From Caballeronia glebae (lineage in GTDB: Bacteria > Pseudomonadota > Gammaproteobacteria > Burkholderiales > Burkholderiaceae), in the NCBI RefSeq assembly GCF_001545035.1, contig NZ_FCOJ02000028.1:28518-92517 (forward strand): a stretch of DNA of 64,000 nt, given 5' to 3'. A program made the translations under genes and the position numbers. Positions 36,222 to 44,620 of this stretch are shown here, piece after piece; position 1 is the first letter of the stretch; the number at the start of each line of letters is the position of its first letter. The notes below the pieces were generated by a model, which did not search any database, was not told the DNA's origin, and saw nothing but the letters and a program-made list of their open reading frames with translations.

Positions 36222-37388
36222 ATGAGAATCGTTGAAATCCGCGAGAAGACCGTTCCGATCAGCTCGCCCATCCGCAATGCTTATATCGACTTCAGCAAGA
36301 TGACGATCAGCCTCGTCGCCGTGGTGACGGACGTCATCCGCGACGGCAAGCCGGTCGTCGGCTACGGCTTCAATTCGAATGGCCGATACGGACAAGGCAC
36401 GCTGATGCGCGAGCGCTTCATCCCGCGCGTGCTCGAAGCGCAACCCGATACGCTTATCGACGAAAACGGCGACAACCTCGATCCGCACAAGATCTGGGCG
36501 GCGATGTTCACTAACGAAAAGCCGGGCGGACATGGCGAACGTTCGGTCGCGATCGGCACGATCGACATGGCCGTGTGGGACGCGGTCGCCAAAATCGCGG
36601 GCAAGCCGCTGTTCCAGTTACTCGCCGATCGCTACGGTAACGGCGAACCGAATCGCAAGGTGTTCGTGTATGCGGCGGGCGGCTATTACTATCCGGGACA
36701 GGATCACGAAAAGCTGAAAGACGAGATGCGCGGCTATCTCGATCGCGGCTATACGGTGGTGAAGAAGAAGATTGGCGGCGCGTCGCTCGATGAAGACCTG
36801 CGCCGTATCGATTCGATTCTGAGCGTGCTCGGCGACGGCCAGAAGCTCGCGGTCGATGCGAATGGCCGCTTCGATCTCGATACCGCGATTCGCTATGCGA
36901 AGGCGCTCTCGCAATACGATCTTTTCTGGTACGAGGAAGCGGGCGATCCGCTCGACTTCGAGTTGCAGGCAATCTTGCGCAATTACTACGACAAGCCGAT
37001 GGCCACCGGCGAGAACCTGTTCTCGATGCAGGACGCGCGCAATCTGATCCGCTACGGCGGCATGCGCGCCGATCGCGATTGGCTACAGTTCGATTGCGCG
37101 CTGAGCTATGGACTCGTCGAATATCTGCGCACGCTCGACATGCTGCGTCAGCACGGCTGGTCGGCTAGCCGCTGCATTCCGCACGGAGGGCATCAGATGT
37201 CGTTGAATATCGCGGCGGGGCTCGGGCTTGGCGGAAACGAATCGTATCCGGATCTGTTTCAGCCGTATGGCGGCTTTCCGGATGGCGTGAAGGTCGAGAA
37301 CGGCCATATCACGATGCCGGATCTGCCCGGCATCGGATTCGAAGGAAAGGCGGATCTTATCGCCGAGATGCGCAAGCTTTCCGCATAG
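36222..37388 (+). CDS. tarD: D(-)-tartrate dehydratase (enolase superfamily)
   Basis: A 388-residue enzyme of the mandelate racemase/enolase superfamily. It matches the characterised Bradyrhizobium D-tartrate dehydratase closely in wording: SSPIRNAYIDFSKMT, KPGGHGERSVAIGTIDMA, VFVYAAGGYYYPGQ and CIPHGGHQMSLNIAAG. The catalytic acid/base residues are Lys183 in KKKIGG and His321 in PHGGHQ. Mg ligands would be Asp212, Glu239 and Glu264. The product is oxaloacetate. AAAGGA lies just upstream of the ATG. The divergent LysR gene is probably its regulator. Confidence 0.93.
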   Translation: MRIVEIREKTVPISSPIRNAYIDFSKMTISLVAVVTDVIRDGKPVVGYGFNSNGRYGQGTLMRERFIPRVLEAQPDTLIDENGDNLDPHKIWAAMFTNEKPGGHGERSVAIGTIDMAVWDAVAKIAGKPLFQLLADRYGNGEPNRKVFVYAAGGYYYPGQDHEKLKDEMRGYLDRGYTVVKKKIGGASLDEDLRRIDSILSVLGDGQKLAVDANGRFDLDTAIRYAKALSQYDLFWYEEAGDPLDFELQAILRNYYDKPMATGENLFSMQDARNLIRYGGMRADRDWLQFDCALSYGLVEYLRTLDMLRQHGWSASRCIPHGGHQMSLNIAAGLGLGGNESYPDLFQPYGGFPDGVKVENGHITMPDLPGIGFEGKADLIAEMRKLSA

Positions 37389-37394
37389 GGGACG

Positions 37395-37715
37395 TTAGAG
37401 ATAGCTGCAGACGTAGTCGAGCGTTTGTGTCACGTCGATATCGAAGCGGCTCTTGCCCGGCACCGAGAACGACTCGCCCGCGCCGTAGGTTTTCCATTCG
37501 TCGCTTCCGTCGAGGCGGATGCGGCACTGGCCCGCTTGCACTTCCATGAGCTCGGGCGCGTCGGTGCCGAAGTTGAGCGTGCCCGGCAGGATCACGCCGA
37601 GCGTCTTCTTCGTGCCGTCGGCGAAGAGAACGGTGTGCGACACGCACTTGCCGTCGAAGTAGACGTTGGCGCGCTTGATGACGGAAACCTGATCGAATTG
37701 CGTTGCGGCGGTCAT
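37395..37715 (-). CDS. ppnP: Pyrimidine/purine nucleoside phosphorylase
   Basis: A 106-residue cupin of the PpnP (YaiE, formerly DUF1255) family, which phosphorolyses a broad set of nucleosides. Typical stretches are KANVYFDGKC-like RANVYFDGKCVSHTVLFADG, TLGVILPGTLNFGT and the cupin turn SFSVPGKSRFDI. Length matches the family. Its stop is six bases from that of the tartrate dehydratase gene, convergent. Confidence 0.92.
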   Translation of the reverse strand: MTAATQFDQVSVIKRANVYFDGKCVSHTVLFADGTKKTLGVILPGTLNFGTDAPELMEVQAGQCRIRLDGSDEWKTYGAGESFSVPGKSRFDIDVTQTLDYVCSYL

Positions 37716-37945
37716 GGTGATGGTCCTTGACGGGTTGGGGGAGAGGGTCCGTCATGATACAAAAAAGGGTGGTGGGTTCTGCTGGAGTGGCTTTTGAGCG
37801 GATAGAACCGGATTTTCCCGAAGAATCGTGCCGGGATGTACAGAATACGACAGGTCTTCCGTGGAGCAGATTTTGCGAAACCTCGACATTCATGCCGCCG
37901 CGCGTCTAATCCGCGAGCTTCGTTGCAGGGATTAAGCAATTTGCG

Positions 37946-38323
37946 CTAACCCTCAGACTCAATAGTCAATGAGTCGAACTCGATTGCAATCTCTGCGCCG
38001 ACCGTTGAATAAAGGTAGGCCGTGTGAATCCCTCTTCTTTTGTCGTGCGCTGACTTGGCTAGAAGACTCTGAGCTTGCTGGAACGCCTGGCTATCTGGGT
38101 CGACTATCTCAATCGCATTTACGATGTTCAGCGCGCCACCCGATTCAATCCCGAGACGGGTGACGCCGTTGAATGTGAGCCTCACTTCGCGTTCGTAATC
38201 GAATAACCCAAGAACAAGCGTGTCCGGAATTCTACGGTTGATCATGCCCCGAACAACAATCGTTTCCAGATACCAGTCATGGAAGTGACCATATGCGGAA
38301 AGCCGGTTGGAAATCTCATTCAT
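37946..38323 (-). CDS. Small immunity-like protein paired with toxin gene
   Basis: A 125-residue acidic protein of mixed alpha/beta character starting MNEISNRLSAYGHFHDWYLE. No signal peptide is seen. ATG 38323 lies eight bases after the stop of the toxin-like gene with AAGG in between, so the pair is translationally coupled. The size, order and spacing are those of an immunity protein following a polymorphic toxin. I do not recognise the immunity family. Codon use is less GC-biased than in the neighbours, which suggests acquisition. Confidence 0.55.
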   Translation of the reverse strand: MNEISNRLSAYGHFHDWYLETIVVRGMINRRIPDTLVLGLFDYEREVRLTFNGVTRLGIESGGALNIVNAIEIVDPDSQAFQQAQSLLAKSAHDKRRGIHTAYLYSTVGAEIAIEFDSLTIESEG

Positions 38324-38331
38324 ATATTGCC

Positions 38332-39429
38332 TTATCGTGGAAAGATGGAAACAGGCCAGCCGTGGTCGCCCCCTTTTCCTTCCCAATTGTGCGCGTGAGG
38401 ATTTGGTTGCCCATGATGATCGTCAAAATCAATGTCTACTACCGGTGTCCCATCGGCACCATACATTCGCCACTGCTTCTTCTGCTTAGGACCGGATTCA
38501 ATCCAACCCGGATCACCGTCGAAGGGTAGTCCCGCAAGATCGAACGTGTCCTCACCGACCATGTCGGGTTCGTACTCGAACGGCTGCGCGTCGCCAAGCA
38601 ACGACCCGGCGTTGCCGGAATTTTCGAAGTTCCTGAGCGTCGAATTGCTGCTGGCGTCGGCGCCCCCAAGCACCGTCCCGGCGAGCGCTCCTCCCGCCGC
38701 TTCAATCACGCTCATCCAGTCGAAGCCGCTGCCGCCAGCACCGCTCGCGCCGGACGCGAGATTGCTCACGGCCCTGACATCGGAATCCAGTAGATGAACG
38801 CCAAAACCCGTCTCGCCATTGGCCTTCCTGAGTGCCGCGAATTCGCGCCAAGTGAGAACTTCGCTTGTTGCTTGCGCACCGCCGCCCGTGGTCGGCCACC
38901 GCTGCGGCGCGTAATGTCTGAAAACGCGCTGGCCGCCATGCCAATTGCGCGCGATCACCGGAACAAGCTGGCCCTCGCGGGCCGCGCGGCGTAGAACGCC
39001 AGCTACGCCATCGCCATCAACTGGCATGTCCCAACTCGAAACCCGTAGCATACGGACGATGAAATCGACGTACGCGCGAAAGTCGGAATGCGAGCGTGCG
39101 CTCCGCCGGTCAATCCGTACTCTGAAGAGCCGGTCGAAGTCCTGCCGGTCTTGCTCGATCCGCTCTTTTTGTTCCTTCCTCTTCTGCTTGCGCTCCTCGA
39201 ACGGCAAGAGCCAGGAGCGGTCGACCTCCTGCACCTCGCGGGCGGGCATCAGTGCGCAATGCCAGCCTTCCATCAATGGCACGTAGAGTGCGTTATAGGA
39301 ATATCCCCATTCTGGAAACGACACATGGCCTCCGCGTTTTAACAGGACTGCTAATCCTAGCGGGAGGCAACCTCGCCTTTGCGGATGTATCTCAAAAATG
39401 GAGGCGTCGACGAACGGCCGCGCGTACAT
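38332..39429 (-). CDS. Polymorphic-toxin-like protein with His/Asp-rich C-terminal domain
   Basis: A 365-residue protein of three parts: an N-terminal region with a Glu/Lys/Arg-rich helix (about residues 75-105), a Gly/Ala-rich middle (SGAGGSGFDWMSVIEAAGGA), and a C-terminal domain with WRMYGADGTPVVDIDFDDHH, GQPNPHAHNW and DHGWPVS. The clustered Asp/His residues resemble metal-dependent nuclease toxin tips, but I cannot name the family. The N-terminus ends close to a decayed transposase and may be truncated, since no delivery domain (VgrG, Rhs, PAAR) is visible. Start ATG 39429 has only a weak ribosome site. Confidence 0.55.
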   Translation of the reverse strand: MYARPFVDASIFEIHPQRRGCLPLGLAVLLKRGGHVSFPEWGYSYNALYVPLMEGWHCALMPAREVQEVDRSWLLPFEERKQKRKEQKERIEQDRQDFDRLFRVRIDRRSARSHSDFRAYVDFIVRMLRVSSWDMPVDGDGVAGVLRRAAREGQLVPVIARNWHGGQRVFRHYAPQRWPTTGGGAQATSEVLTWREFAALRKANGETGFGVHLLDSDVRAVSNLASGASGAGGSGFDWMSVIEAAGGALAGTVLGGADASSNSTLRNFENSGNAGSLLGDAQPFEYEPDMVGEDTFDLAGLPFDGDPGWIESGPKQKKQWRMYGADGTPVVDIDFDDHHGQPNPHAHNWEGKGGDHGWPVSIFPR

Positions 39430-39451
39430 TTATTTCGACGACGAGAACGAC

Positions 39452-39975
39452 ATGGCCAAGTCGACACTCGATGATGAACGATGGGCACTCACCGAACGGT
39501 TGCTGCCCTTCCGAAGCTACGGCGAAGCCGCTCGCCAATCCTGCGGTGCACACTGGCATTCTCGTTGTTTTACGAACGGGCCTGCGTTGGGACCTCCTAC
39601 CTCGTGAGGGGGGCGCGGCAGTGGCACAATTCACTTCTTGCGCGATTCCACGCAGCCGACCAAATCGACCGATCTCGCGTCATCGTCGATTCTTCTTCGA
39701 TCCGCGCTGTGGGCTCAGGTCGAAAGGCACGACCGAATCCTGTAGTCAGCGCGGGAACCGATTCAACGCACAACCTCCTCGTCGACGTGCAGGCAGGGCA
39801 TCACGATCGCGGTGATACAGACCGGCGTCAACCGCAACGACGCCCGCTACATTCAACCCGCATTGCCACCGAAATCGCTCGGAGCGTTCAACCTCACAAC
39901 GTTCGCCGACCGCGCATTCACGTCGAAAGCCCCGCGTTCATCCGCGAGGCTTTCCTCAAAAAAATCGCTTGTTGC
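39452..39975 (+). pseudogene. Decayed IS5-family transposase
   Basis: Pieces of one IS5-type DDE transposase occur in order but in different frames: AKSTLDDERWALTERLLPF (from 39452), then PAVHTGILVVLRTGLRWDLL, then LLARFHAADQIDRSRVIVDS and RAVGSGRKARPNP, then QTGVNRNDARY, and finally IREAFLKKIACC near 39940-39975. Several frameshifts and internal deletions have removed much of the catalytic core. It lies between the toxin-like gene and the stop of the MFS gene. Terminal inverted repeats were not found. Confidence 0.8.
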
Positions 39976-40005
39976 GTCACTCGTCGGCGACGGCGGCCAA
40001 ACCAA

Positions 40006-41328
40006 TCACCGATTCACCAGCCGCTTCGGCATCAACAACACCAGCAATCCCCCGATCGTGAGACACGCCGCGAGCGCATACACGCCGAGATCCGTCGAAT
40101 GCGTCTTGTCGATGATCCAGCCGATCACATACGGACTCACGAAGCCCGCCAGATTGCCGAACGAATTCACCACCGCCACGCCCGTCGCCGCAGCCGCGCC
40201 GGCGAGAATCGCGGTCGGCAGGCACCAGAACTGACACAGCGTGGTCATGACGCCCATCGTTGCAATGGTGAGGCCGATCATCGCGAGCGTGACGTTGCCG
40301 CTGCCCGCCATCACCGCGATGATCCAGCCCACCGTGCCGATCAGACCCGGCACCGCGACGTGCCAGCGGCGCTCGCGGCGCGCATCCGAGCTGCGTCCGA
40401 CGAGGATCATCGAGATCGCTGCAGCCGCATACGGCAGCGTGGTGAGGAAGCCGATCGTCAGCGGGTCCTTCACGCCCGAGCCCTTGATGAGCGTCGGCAG
40501 CCAGAAGCCCACGCCGTACAAGCCCATGATGAAGAACAGATAGATCACGGACAGCGCCCAGACCATCGGGTTCGTGAAGCCGTCCTTGAACGAGTGCGAC
40601 TCGACGCCGTGCGCATCGGCCGCGACGTTGGCGTGGAGAATCGTCTTCTCGGCATCGGTGAGCCACTTCGCCTGCTCGATGCCCTTGTCGAGCATGAAGA
40701 TGATGACGAAGCCCAGCACGAGCGACGGAATCGCTTCGAGCATGAAGAGCCATTGCCAGCCCGCGAAGCCATGCACACCGCTCATCGCGTGAAGAATCCA
40801 GCCCGACAACGGGCCGCCGATCACGCCCGAAATCGGAATGCCCGTCATGAAGAGCGCGATGATCTTGCCGCGCCGCGCCGACGGATACCAGTACGTCAGA
40901 TACAGAATGACGCCGGGAAACAAGCCCGCTTCGGCGAGACCGAGCAGAAAGCGCAGGACGTAGAACGTCGTGGGCGTCTGCACGAACATCATCGCGGCGG
41001 AAATGATCGCCCAGGTGATCATCACGCGCGCGATCCAGAGCCGCGCGCCGACCTTGTGCAGGATGATGTTGCTCGGCACCTCGAAAAGAAAGTACCCGAT
41101 AAAGAAGATGCCCGCGCCCAGCCCGTACACGGTTTCGCTGAAGCCGAGATCCTTCAGCATCTGCAACTTGGCGAAGCCGACGTTCACGCGGTCCAGATAC
41201 GCCGCGACATAGCACAGGAACAGCAGGGGAATGAGGCGCCAAGTCACTTTTGCATAGAGCGCGGCTTCAGAAGTATCCGCGCTTCGAAACTCGGGCGACG
41301 CCGGGAACGCTGGTCTCGACGTAGTCAT
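40006..41328 (-). CDS. ACS-family MFS transporter (anion/organic acid)
   Basis: A 440-residue permease with 12 predicted helices. The first helix and loop read LIPLLFLCYVAAYLDRVNVG, followed by FSETVYGLGAGIFFIGYFLF, the signature of the anion:cation symporter group (phthalate, tartrate, hexuronate porters). It is co-directional with the class II aldolase gene 79 bases upstream, so the two likely form an operon for uptake and use of an organic acid. The D-tartrate dehydratase gene 3 kb away is an alternative partner, now separated by the toxin/IS block. Confidence 0.88.
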   Translation of the reverse strand: MTTSRPAFPASPEFRSADTSEAALYAKVTWRLIPLLFLCYVAAYLDRVNVGFAKLQMLKDLGFSETVYGLGAGIFFIGYFLFEVPSNIILHKVGARLWIARVMITWAIISAAMMFVQTPTTFYVLRFLLGLAEAGLFPGVILYLTYWYPSARRGKIIALFMTGIPISGVIGGPLSGWILHAMSGVHGFAGWQWLFMLEAIPSLVLGFVIIFMLDKGIEQAKWLTDAEKTILHANVAADAHGVESHSFKDGFTNPMVWALSVIYLFFIMGLYGVGFWLPTLIKGSGVKDPLTIGFLTTLPYAAAAISMILVGRSSDARRERRWHVAVPGLIGTVGWIIAVMAGSGNVTLAMIGLTIATMGVMTTLCQFWCLPTAILAGAAAATGVAVVNSFGNLAGFVSPYVIGWIIDKTHSTDLGVYALAACLTIGGLLVLLMPKRLVNR

Positions 41329-41407
41329 GGGAAAGTCTCCGAATCTTATAAATGGAATAGCCTCGCCTTTCTGCGAAGGCGAGGTGCTGCAAGATAAATA
41401 GAAAGGA

Positions 41408-42262
41408 TCACTCGAACATGTCGGGCTGCGTGGCCACGAGATCGTTCCAGATCGTCTGGAAGTGCAGCCAGCCGATATAGTCGCTGCCCACGTGCTCGCG
41501 GCTGTAGCGCGCGCGGTCTTCGGACACGAGCTTCGGCGTGATGCCCGTCGCTTCGATCATCAACTGTTGCTGGCAGCAGCGCTCGAGCGCGATGAACCAG
41601 AACGCCGCCGAATCGATGCTGTGACGGCTCGCCGTGAGCAGGCCGTGGTTCTGGTGAATCGCGGCCTTCACGCCGCTGAAGGCATTCGCGACCTTGTTGC
41701 CGCCCTTCACTTCGACGGCGACCTTGCCGGCTTCATCGCCGATCACGACGTGGTCTTCGAAGAACGCGCACGCGTCCTGCGACATCGGAATAAGCGGCTT
41801 GCCCAGCGCCGCGAACGCGGTGCCGTACACGGTATGTGCGTGGCACATCGCGACGATGTCCTGATGCTGCTCATGCACGGCGGCGTGCAGCACGAAGCCC
41901 GCGCGATTGAGCGCGTATGTGCCTTCCACCACATTGCCCTGATGATCCGCGCAGATCAGGTTCGAGACCTTCACCTGCGCGAAGTGCACGGCCATCGGGT
42001 TGGTCCAGTAGCGCGACGGATGCTCCGGGTCGCGCACGGTGAGGTGGCCCGCGAAACCGTAGTCGAAGCCCTGCAACGCAAATGCGCGGCATGCGGCGAC
42101 GAGGCGCTCCTTCAGATACTGGCGATGTTCGGCGTGGCTCGCAAACGTCGGCAGTTCGGGAAAGATCAGGCCTTCCTGCTCCGGCTGATAGATCGACACG
42201 CGGCCCTTGAGGTCGATGTCCTGCTCGGCGGTCTTTGCGGTGGTCTCCATGACGTCGCTCAT
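41408..42262 (-). CDS. Class II aldolase/adducin-family protein
   Basis: A 284-residue zinc-dependent aldolase-fold protein. Metal-binding His residues are seen in MCHAHTVYGTAF and HQNHGLL, and the phosphate/substrate loop in FAGHLTVRDPEH. Family members cleave or decarboxylate hydroxy acids; the substrate is not evident. It lies upstream of the MFS gene and downstream of the unusual palindromic operator at 42342-42374. Confidence 0.85.
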   Translation of the reverse strand: MSDVMETTAKTAEQDIDLKGRVSIYQPEQEGLIFPELPTFASHAEHRQYLKERLVAACRAFALQGFDYGFAGHLTVRDPEHPSRYWTNPMAVHFAQVKVSNLICADHQGNVVEGTYALNRAGFVLHAAVHEQHQDIVAMCHAHTVYGTAFAALGKPLIPMSQDACAFFEDHVVIGDEAGKVAVEVKGGNKVANAFSGVKAAIHQNHGLLTASRHSIDSAAFWFIALERCCQQQLMIEATGITPKLVSEDRARYSREHVGSDYIGWLHFQTIWNDLVATQPDMFE

Positions 42263-43037
42263 CTTTTCGCTCCATGCGGTTCAAAGTGGGTATGTCACGC
42301 ATGGTGCCGCGAGCGATGCTTGCGCACAAACGAAGGTTGTTCAACGTTGCATGAGTCACATTCATGCAACGTTGTTTTGAAGTGTTTGCAGAAGACGAAT
42401 TTCGTTTCCGTTTAGGCAATGCAACGTTTTTCGTTGCGTCTCGAAACGGCTTTGGGTTATGCGCGCTTCGGGCGCGCGGCCTCGACAAAACCAGCGGACC
42501 CCCGCCGCATAAGGCTTCCGCCGATCTCGGCAATCGGACTTCAAAAGCGGCGTCCGCAGCCGTTAACCACCTTTGCAACGTTTTTGACGCACGGCCTGTT
42601 TCTGCTACGACAAGGCTTTCCGACCCCCGACAGCATTGGTTCTGGCCGATGAATGCGTCGTCCGATCTCGGCCCGACAAGACATTCCCCAGAAGAAAACG
42701 TTTGGCGTCATCCCGCATCCGCGCGCGATCCGTATGAAGGTCGCTGTTCACGTTTGAATCAATTTTCTTCGTACTTGAGCGCACGTTCGCCGCGCGTTGC
42801 GTGGGGAATCGCGCAAAGTCCTGTTGGTATAAGGATTGGCGTTCGCTGGCACACCTCTCGCTAATGTATGACCAAGCACGAAGCCGCCGCGACATCAAAC
42901 ACAAGTACTAGCGGCGGTTTCGTACTACGGGGCTGGTCGCAACAGATTCGATGCACGCCGTCAGATGCCTGCACGAATTCTGTTGCGAGCCAGAAAAAAT
43001 CGAAAGCGCGAAGCGCGAACGTACGAGACTAAGAAAA
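42263..43037. other. Intergenic region with repeated TGCAACGTT elements
   Basis: 775 bases between the divergent aldolase and Crp/Fnr genes. The left third holds the operator elements at 42342-42374, 42420-42437 and 42574-42582. The rest has small open frames without ribosome sites. The Crp/Fnr reading frame is open upstream to 42951, but that extension does not look like the family. Confidence 0.5.
42342..42374 (-). promoter_or_regulatory. Perfect palindromic operator upstream of aldolase gene
   Basis: CAACGTTGCATGA (42342-42354) and TCATGCAACGTTG (42362-42374) are perfect 13-base inverted repeats around a 7-base spacer, 80 bases from the aldolase start. Related copies of TGCAACGTT recur at 42420-42428 (with CGTTGC at 42432-42437) and 42574-42582. 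A GntR- or LacI-type repressor site is inferred. Confidence 0.6.
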
Positions 43038-43769
43038 ATGTTGACTCTTCAATCCGACCTGCACGGCAATCATCTGTTGGGCGCGCTCCCGCCGCAGGAA
43101 TGGCAGACCATCGCACCTCATCTCGAACTCGTCCAGTTGCGCACGGAACAACTGCTGTGCGATTCCGGGCAACGCATTCATCACGTGTATTTCCCGACCA
43201 CGGCGATCATCTCGCTGCTGCATACGATGGAAGACGGCGGCTCCGTCGAAGTCGCGGCGGTTGGACGTGAAGGGATGTCGGGCGTTCCCGTGCTGACGGG
43301 CGGCGACACCATGCCGACCCGTGTGCAAGTGCAATGCGCGGGCTTTGCCTATCGCATGAGCGCGGGTGCGTTGCGTGAGCGCTTCGGCCGCTCCGACTTC
43401 CTGCGCCGCGTGATGTTGCTGTACATGCAAGCCCTGCTCACGCAAGTCGCGCAGACGGCCGCATGCAATCGTCATCATTCGCTGTCGAAGCAACTGTGCC
43501 GCTGGCTGCTGATTCAAACGGACCGCACGCCGTCGGATCAACTGCGCGTGACGCAGCAGATGATCGCCGACATGCTGGGCGTGCGCCGCGAAGGTGTGAC
43601 GGAAGCGGCCGGCAAGCTGCACGACGCGGGCCTGATTCATCACAGCCGCGGCTGCATCAAGATCCTGGATCGCGCCGGACTGGAAGAGCGCGCATGCGAG
43701 TGCTACGGCATCGTCAAACGCGAATTCGACCGGATGCTGCCGCGCCGTCACGCCGAAGCGATCGCGTAA
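43038..43769 (+). CDS. Crp/Fnr-family transcriptional regulator
   Basis: A 243-residue protein with an N-terminal cyclic-nucleotide-like beta-roll (LCDSGQRIHHVYFPTTAIIS and VGREGMSGVP) and a C-terminal winged helix (VTQQMIADMLGVRREGVTEA, then AGLIHHSRGCIKILD). It lacks the Cys cluster of Fnr and the cAMP-binding Arg-Ser pattern of Crp, so its signal is unknown. This subgroup is common in rhizobia and Burkholderia. ATG 43038 (MLTLQSDLHG) is preferred over upstream in-frame starts because it matches family length. It converges on the ABC permease gene. Confidence 0.82.
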   Translation: MLTLQSDLHGNHLLGALPPQEWQTIAPHLELVQLRTEQLLCDSGQRIHHVYFPTTAIISLLHTMEDGGSVEVAAVGREGMSGVPVLTGGDTMPTRVQVQCAGFAYRMSAGALRERFGRSDFLRRVMLLYMQALLTQVAQTAACNRHHSLSKQLCRWLLIQTDRTPSDQLRVTQQMIADMLGVRREGVTEAAGKLHDAGLIHHSRGCIKILDRAGLEERACECYGIVKREFDRMLPRRHAEAIA

Positions 43770-43778
43770 GTATCACGA

Positions 43779-44606
43779 TCAGACGAGGGCGCGGCTGGCA
43801 GCAGCCGCCCGCCCGCGCAACCAGTTGATGCTCGCGAAGAGGAGCACGGCGAACACGATCAGCATCGTCGCGACCGCGAGAATCGACGGATCGATCGAAT
43901 CGCGGATACCGCTCCACATCTGACGCGGCACCGTGCGCTGATCCGGCCCGCCGATGAAGAGAATCACGATAACTTCATCGAACGAGGTCGCGAACGCGAA
44001 CACGCTGCCCGTGGCCACAGCGGGCGTGATGAGCGGCAAGGTCACGCGCCGGAACGCCGTCCACGGTTTTGCGCCGAGACCGGATGCGGCGCGCAGAAGA
44101 CTTTGATCGAACGACAGCAGCGAAGCCGTCACGGTGATCACGACGAAGGGCGTGCCGAGCGCCGCGTGCGCGAGAATCACGCCGGGATACGAGTTCACGA
44201 GACCGAGCGGCGCGAAGATCAGATAGAAGCCAGCCGCGACAACGACGATCGGCACGATCATCGGCGAGATGATGACCGGCATGATCACCGAGCGTAGCGG
44301 AAACTGCGAGCGTGAGAGGCCGAGCGCCGCGAGCGTGCCGAGACACGTGGCGATCAACGTCGACGCCGCGCCGATACCGATGCTGTTCAGGAGCGAGCGC
44401 TGCCAGTCGGGGCTCGTGAGCGCCTGCTCGTACCAGCGCAGCGAAAAACCCTGCAACGGGTACGAGAAATACGAGCCGGAATTGAACGAGAGCGGGATGA
44501 TCGCGAGAATCGGCGCGACGAGAAAGAACAGCACGAGCGCGGTATGCACGCGCACCCATCGCGATGCGATGCGTTCGGTCAGCACCTTGTTGCGTTGTTC
44601 CGTCAT
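43779..44606 (-). CDS. Polyamine-type ABC transporter permease (PotC-like)
   Basis: A 275-residue inner-membrane permease with six predicted helices. The EAA-like loop is AASGLGAKPWTAFRRVTLPL. It is the last gene of a four-gene leftward set (ATPase, binding protein, PotB-like permease, this one), the composition of spermidine/putrescine and related quaternary-amine importers. Confidence 0.9.
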   Translation of the reverse strand: MTEQRNKVLTERIASRWVRVHTALVLFFLVAPILAIIPLSFNSGSYFSYPLQGFSLRWYEQALTSPDWQRSLLNSIGIGAASTLIATCLGTLAALGLSRSQFPLRSVIMPVIISPMIVPIVVVAAGFYLIFAPLGLVNSYPGVILAHAALGTPFVVITVTASLLSFDQSLLRAASGLGAKPWTAFRRVTLPLITPAVATGSVFAFATSFDEVIVILFIGGPDQRTVPRQMWSGIRDSIDPSILAVATMLIVFAVLLFASINWLRGRAAAASRALV

Positions 44607-44620
44607 GGAAGAAATGCTCC

